From positions 21,684,420 to 21,748,419 of the forward strand of contig OX940865.1 in assembly GCA_954871525.1 (NCBI GenBank): 64,000 nt of DNA, read 5' to 3'. This DNA is from Parietaria judaica (Eukaryota; Streptophyta; Magnoliopsida; Rosales; Urticaceae). Position 1 is the stretch's first letter; every line of letters starts with the position of its first letter. The notes beneath the pieces were generated by a model. It was not told where the DNA came from, made no database searches, and saw only the letters and a program-made list of their open reading frames with translations. Both the position numbers and the translations under genes were made by a program. This document shows positions 63,101 through 64,000 of the stretch, piece by piece.

Positions 63101-64000
63101 ATAATGATTTTAGGGCTTATACATAGGAATTTGAATATAACAAGAGTTCTCATGCAAAAATATGCAAGGATTAAATTGTTGACAAAAAAATGCCATAGGA
63201 AATGCTATAGCATTTCCTATAGCATTTCTTTATTTTACATTTTTTACAACCTTAAATTTCGAACCAATTGAAAAAATAATGATTTTAGGGCTTATACATT
63301 GGAATTTGAATATAACAAGAGTTCTCATGCAAAAATATGCAAGGATTAAATTGTTGACGAGAAATGCCATAGGAAATGCTATAGCATTTCCTATAGCATT
63401 TCTTTATTTGACATTTTTTACAACCTTAAATTTCGAACCAATTGAAAAAATAATGATTTTAGGGATTATACATTGGAATTTGAATCTAACAAGAGTTCTC
63501 ATGCATAAATATGCAAGGATTAAATTGTTGACGAGAAATGCCATAAGAAATGCTATAGCATTTCCTATAGCATTTCTTTATTTTACATTTTTTACAACCT
63601 TAAATTTCGAACCAATTGAAAAAATAATGATTTTAGGGCTTATACATTGGAATTTGAATATAACAAGAGTTCTCATGCAAAAATATGCAAGGATTAAATT
63701 GTTGACGAGAAATGCCATAGGAAATGGTATAGCATTTCCTATAGCATTTCTTTATTTGACATTTTTTACAAACTTAAATTTCGAACCAATTGAAAAATAA
63801 TGATTTTAGGGATTATACATTGGAATTTGAATATAACAAGAGTTCTTATACAAAAATATGCAAGGATTAAATTGTTGACGAAAAATGCCATAGGAAATGC
63901 TATAACATTTCCTATAGCATTTCTTTATTTTACATTTTTTACAACCTTAAATTTCGAACAGATTGAAAAAATAATGATTTTAGGGCTTATACATTGGAAT
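57187..64000. repeat. Mixed monomer block with 8-, 6- and 12-mer periodicities
   Basis: Monomers with GTTATAAC and AACATTTCTTATAGC start at 58057, 59449 and 60495, spaced 1,392 and 1,046 bp. Each is followed by one with AAGACTTCTC and TATGCAGGG. AATATAAGAAGAG monomers occur at 58405 and 60843. A 12-mer (2,088 bp) repeats from 61539 to 63627 with AAATGGTATAGC, TTTTTTACAAACTTAAAT, a shortened A-run and GTTCTTATACAAAAATATGC. The block carries more singletons and stops (ATGATTTAAGGG at 59101; AAATATTAAAGG at 62464, 62638 and 62986) than the HOR blocks before it. The window ends inside monomer 63974. Confidence 0.82.
62408..63103. repeat. Recent 1- and 2-monomer duplications marked by AAATATTAAAGG
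   Basis: Three monomers (62408, 62582 and 62930) share AAATATTAAAGG, which puts a TAA in the otherwise open frame, at spacings of 174 and 348 bp. No other monomer in the window has this form that I can see, so they descend from one changed copy by local single-monomer and dimer steps. Confidence 0.75.

Larger units (their letters stand above)
1..64000. repeat. Satellite DNA array, 174-bp monomer, about 368 copies, higher-order structured
   Basis: The whole window is one tandem array. Counting from the ATGATTTTAGGG block, monomers begin at 20, 194, 368, 542, 704 and so on to 63974. Almost every interval is 174 bp or 174 with a one-base change. All copies point the same way. A consensus monomer has 49 G/C in 174 bases. 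Landmarks in order are ATGATTTTAGGG (1-12), TACATTGGAAT (17-27), AACAAGAGTTCTCATGC (36-52), AAGGATTAAATTGTTGAC (63-80), a 44-bp dyad (82-125), CATTTTTTACAACC (134-147), TTTCGAACCAATTG (153-166) and an A-run before the next ATG. Known biology: nucleosome-scale monomers arranged in HORs are typical of centromeric and pericentromeric satellites. Location and organism are inference. No stretch holds a gene. Confidence 0.97.

Noticed and set aside
1..64000. CRISPR array or other repeat-spacer structure
   Set aside because: There are no unique spacers: the entire 174-bp period is conserved, and no associated genes are present.
1..64000. Transposon, LTR or telomeric repeats
   Set aside because: No terminal repeats, target-site duplications, coding domains or short G-rich telomere-type repeats were seen on either strand.
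1..64000. Assignment to a named species or known satellite family
   Set aside because: I do not recognise this monomer with confidence. A database search with the 174-bp consensus would decide; guessing would not be supported.

Overview
This window is a single, uninterrupted, head-to-tail satellite DNA array. The repeat is an AT-rich monomer of 174 bp (about 28% G+C counted on a consensus monomer), present about 368 times from the first base to the last, always in the same orientation. I see no gene, RNA gene, transposon, unrelated spacer or inversion in the 64 kb. The long open frames (up to about 3.8 kb) arise because 174 = 3 x 58 and the consensus happens to have no stop in one plus-strand frame. 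Single-base indels, larger frame-breaking deletions and point-mutation stops are tolerated, so I annotate no protein.

The sequence suggests a eukaryotic chromosome: a nucleosome-scale satellite with higher-order repeats (HORs), as found in centromeric or pericentromeric heterochromatin. I cannot name the organism, and centromere function is an inference. Two broad monomer classes tend to alternate. The 'A' class has GGGCTTAT, GACGAGAAAT, GCTATAGC, TATTTGAC and GAACCAATT. The 'B' class has GGGATTAT, GACGAAAAAT, GCTATAAC, TATTTTAC and GAACAGATT. Many sub-variants combine these marks.

Layout: 1-1911, mixed, poorly homogenised monomers with a partial 7-mer duplication. 1912-2607, a fragment of the 12-mer family. 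2608-9197, a 6-mer HOR (about 1,044 bp) nested in a 12-mer super-unit of 2,086 bp. 9198-17020, a 12-mer HOR (2,088 bp), including a fused 20-mer made by deletion of four monomers. 17021-33703, a family based on a 5-mer (870 bp) with 3-, 4-, 6-, 7-, 8- and 9-mer derivatives. 33704 to about 57190, an 11-mer HOR (1,913 bp) with 6-, 10-, 13-, 15- and 25-mer derivatives, inside which a segment of about 8.3 kb is duplicated at an offset of about 9,219 bp. About 57190-64000, mixed monomers with 8-, 6- and 12-mer periodicities.

The most interesting internal structure is a 44-bp dyad at monomer positions 82-125, centred on a perfect 26-bp palindrome. All seven indels of 2 bp or more that I could find in the window fall inside it. 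One monomer class carries paired changes on both arms that keep the palindrome perfect. The array looks like a layered record of unequal exchange and segmental amplification, with a secondary-structure element as its local fragile or recombinogenic site.
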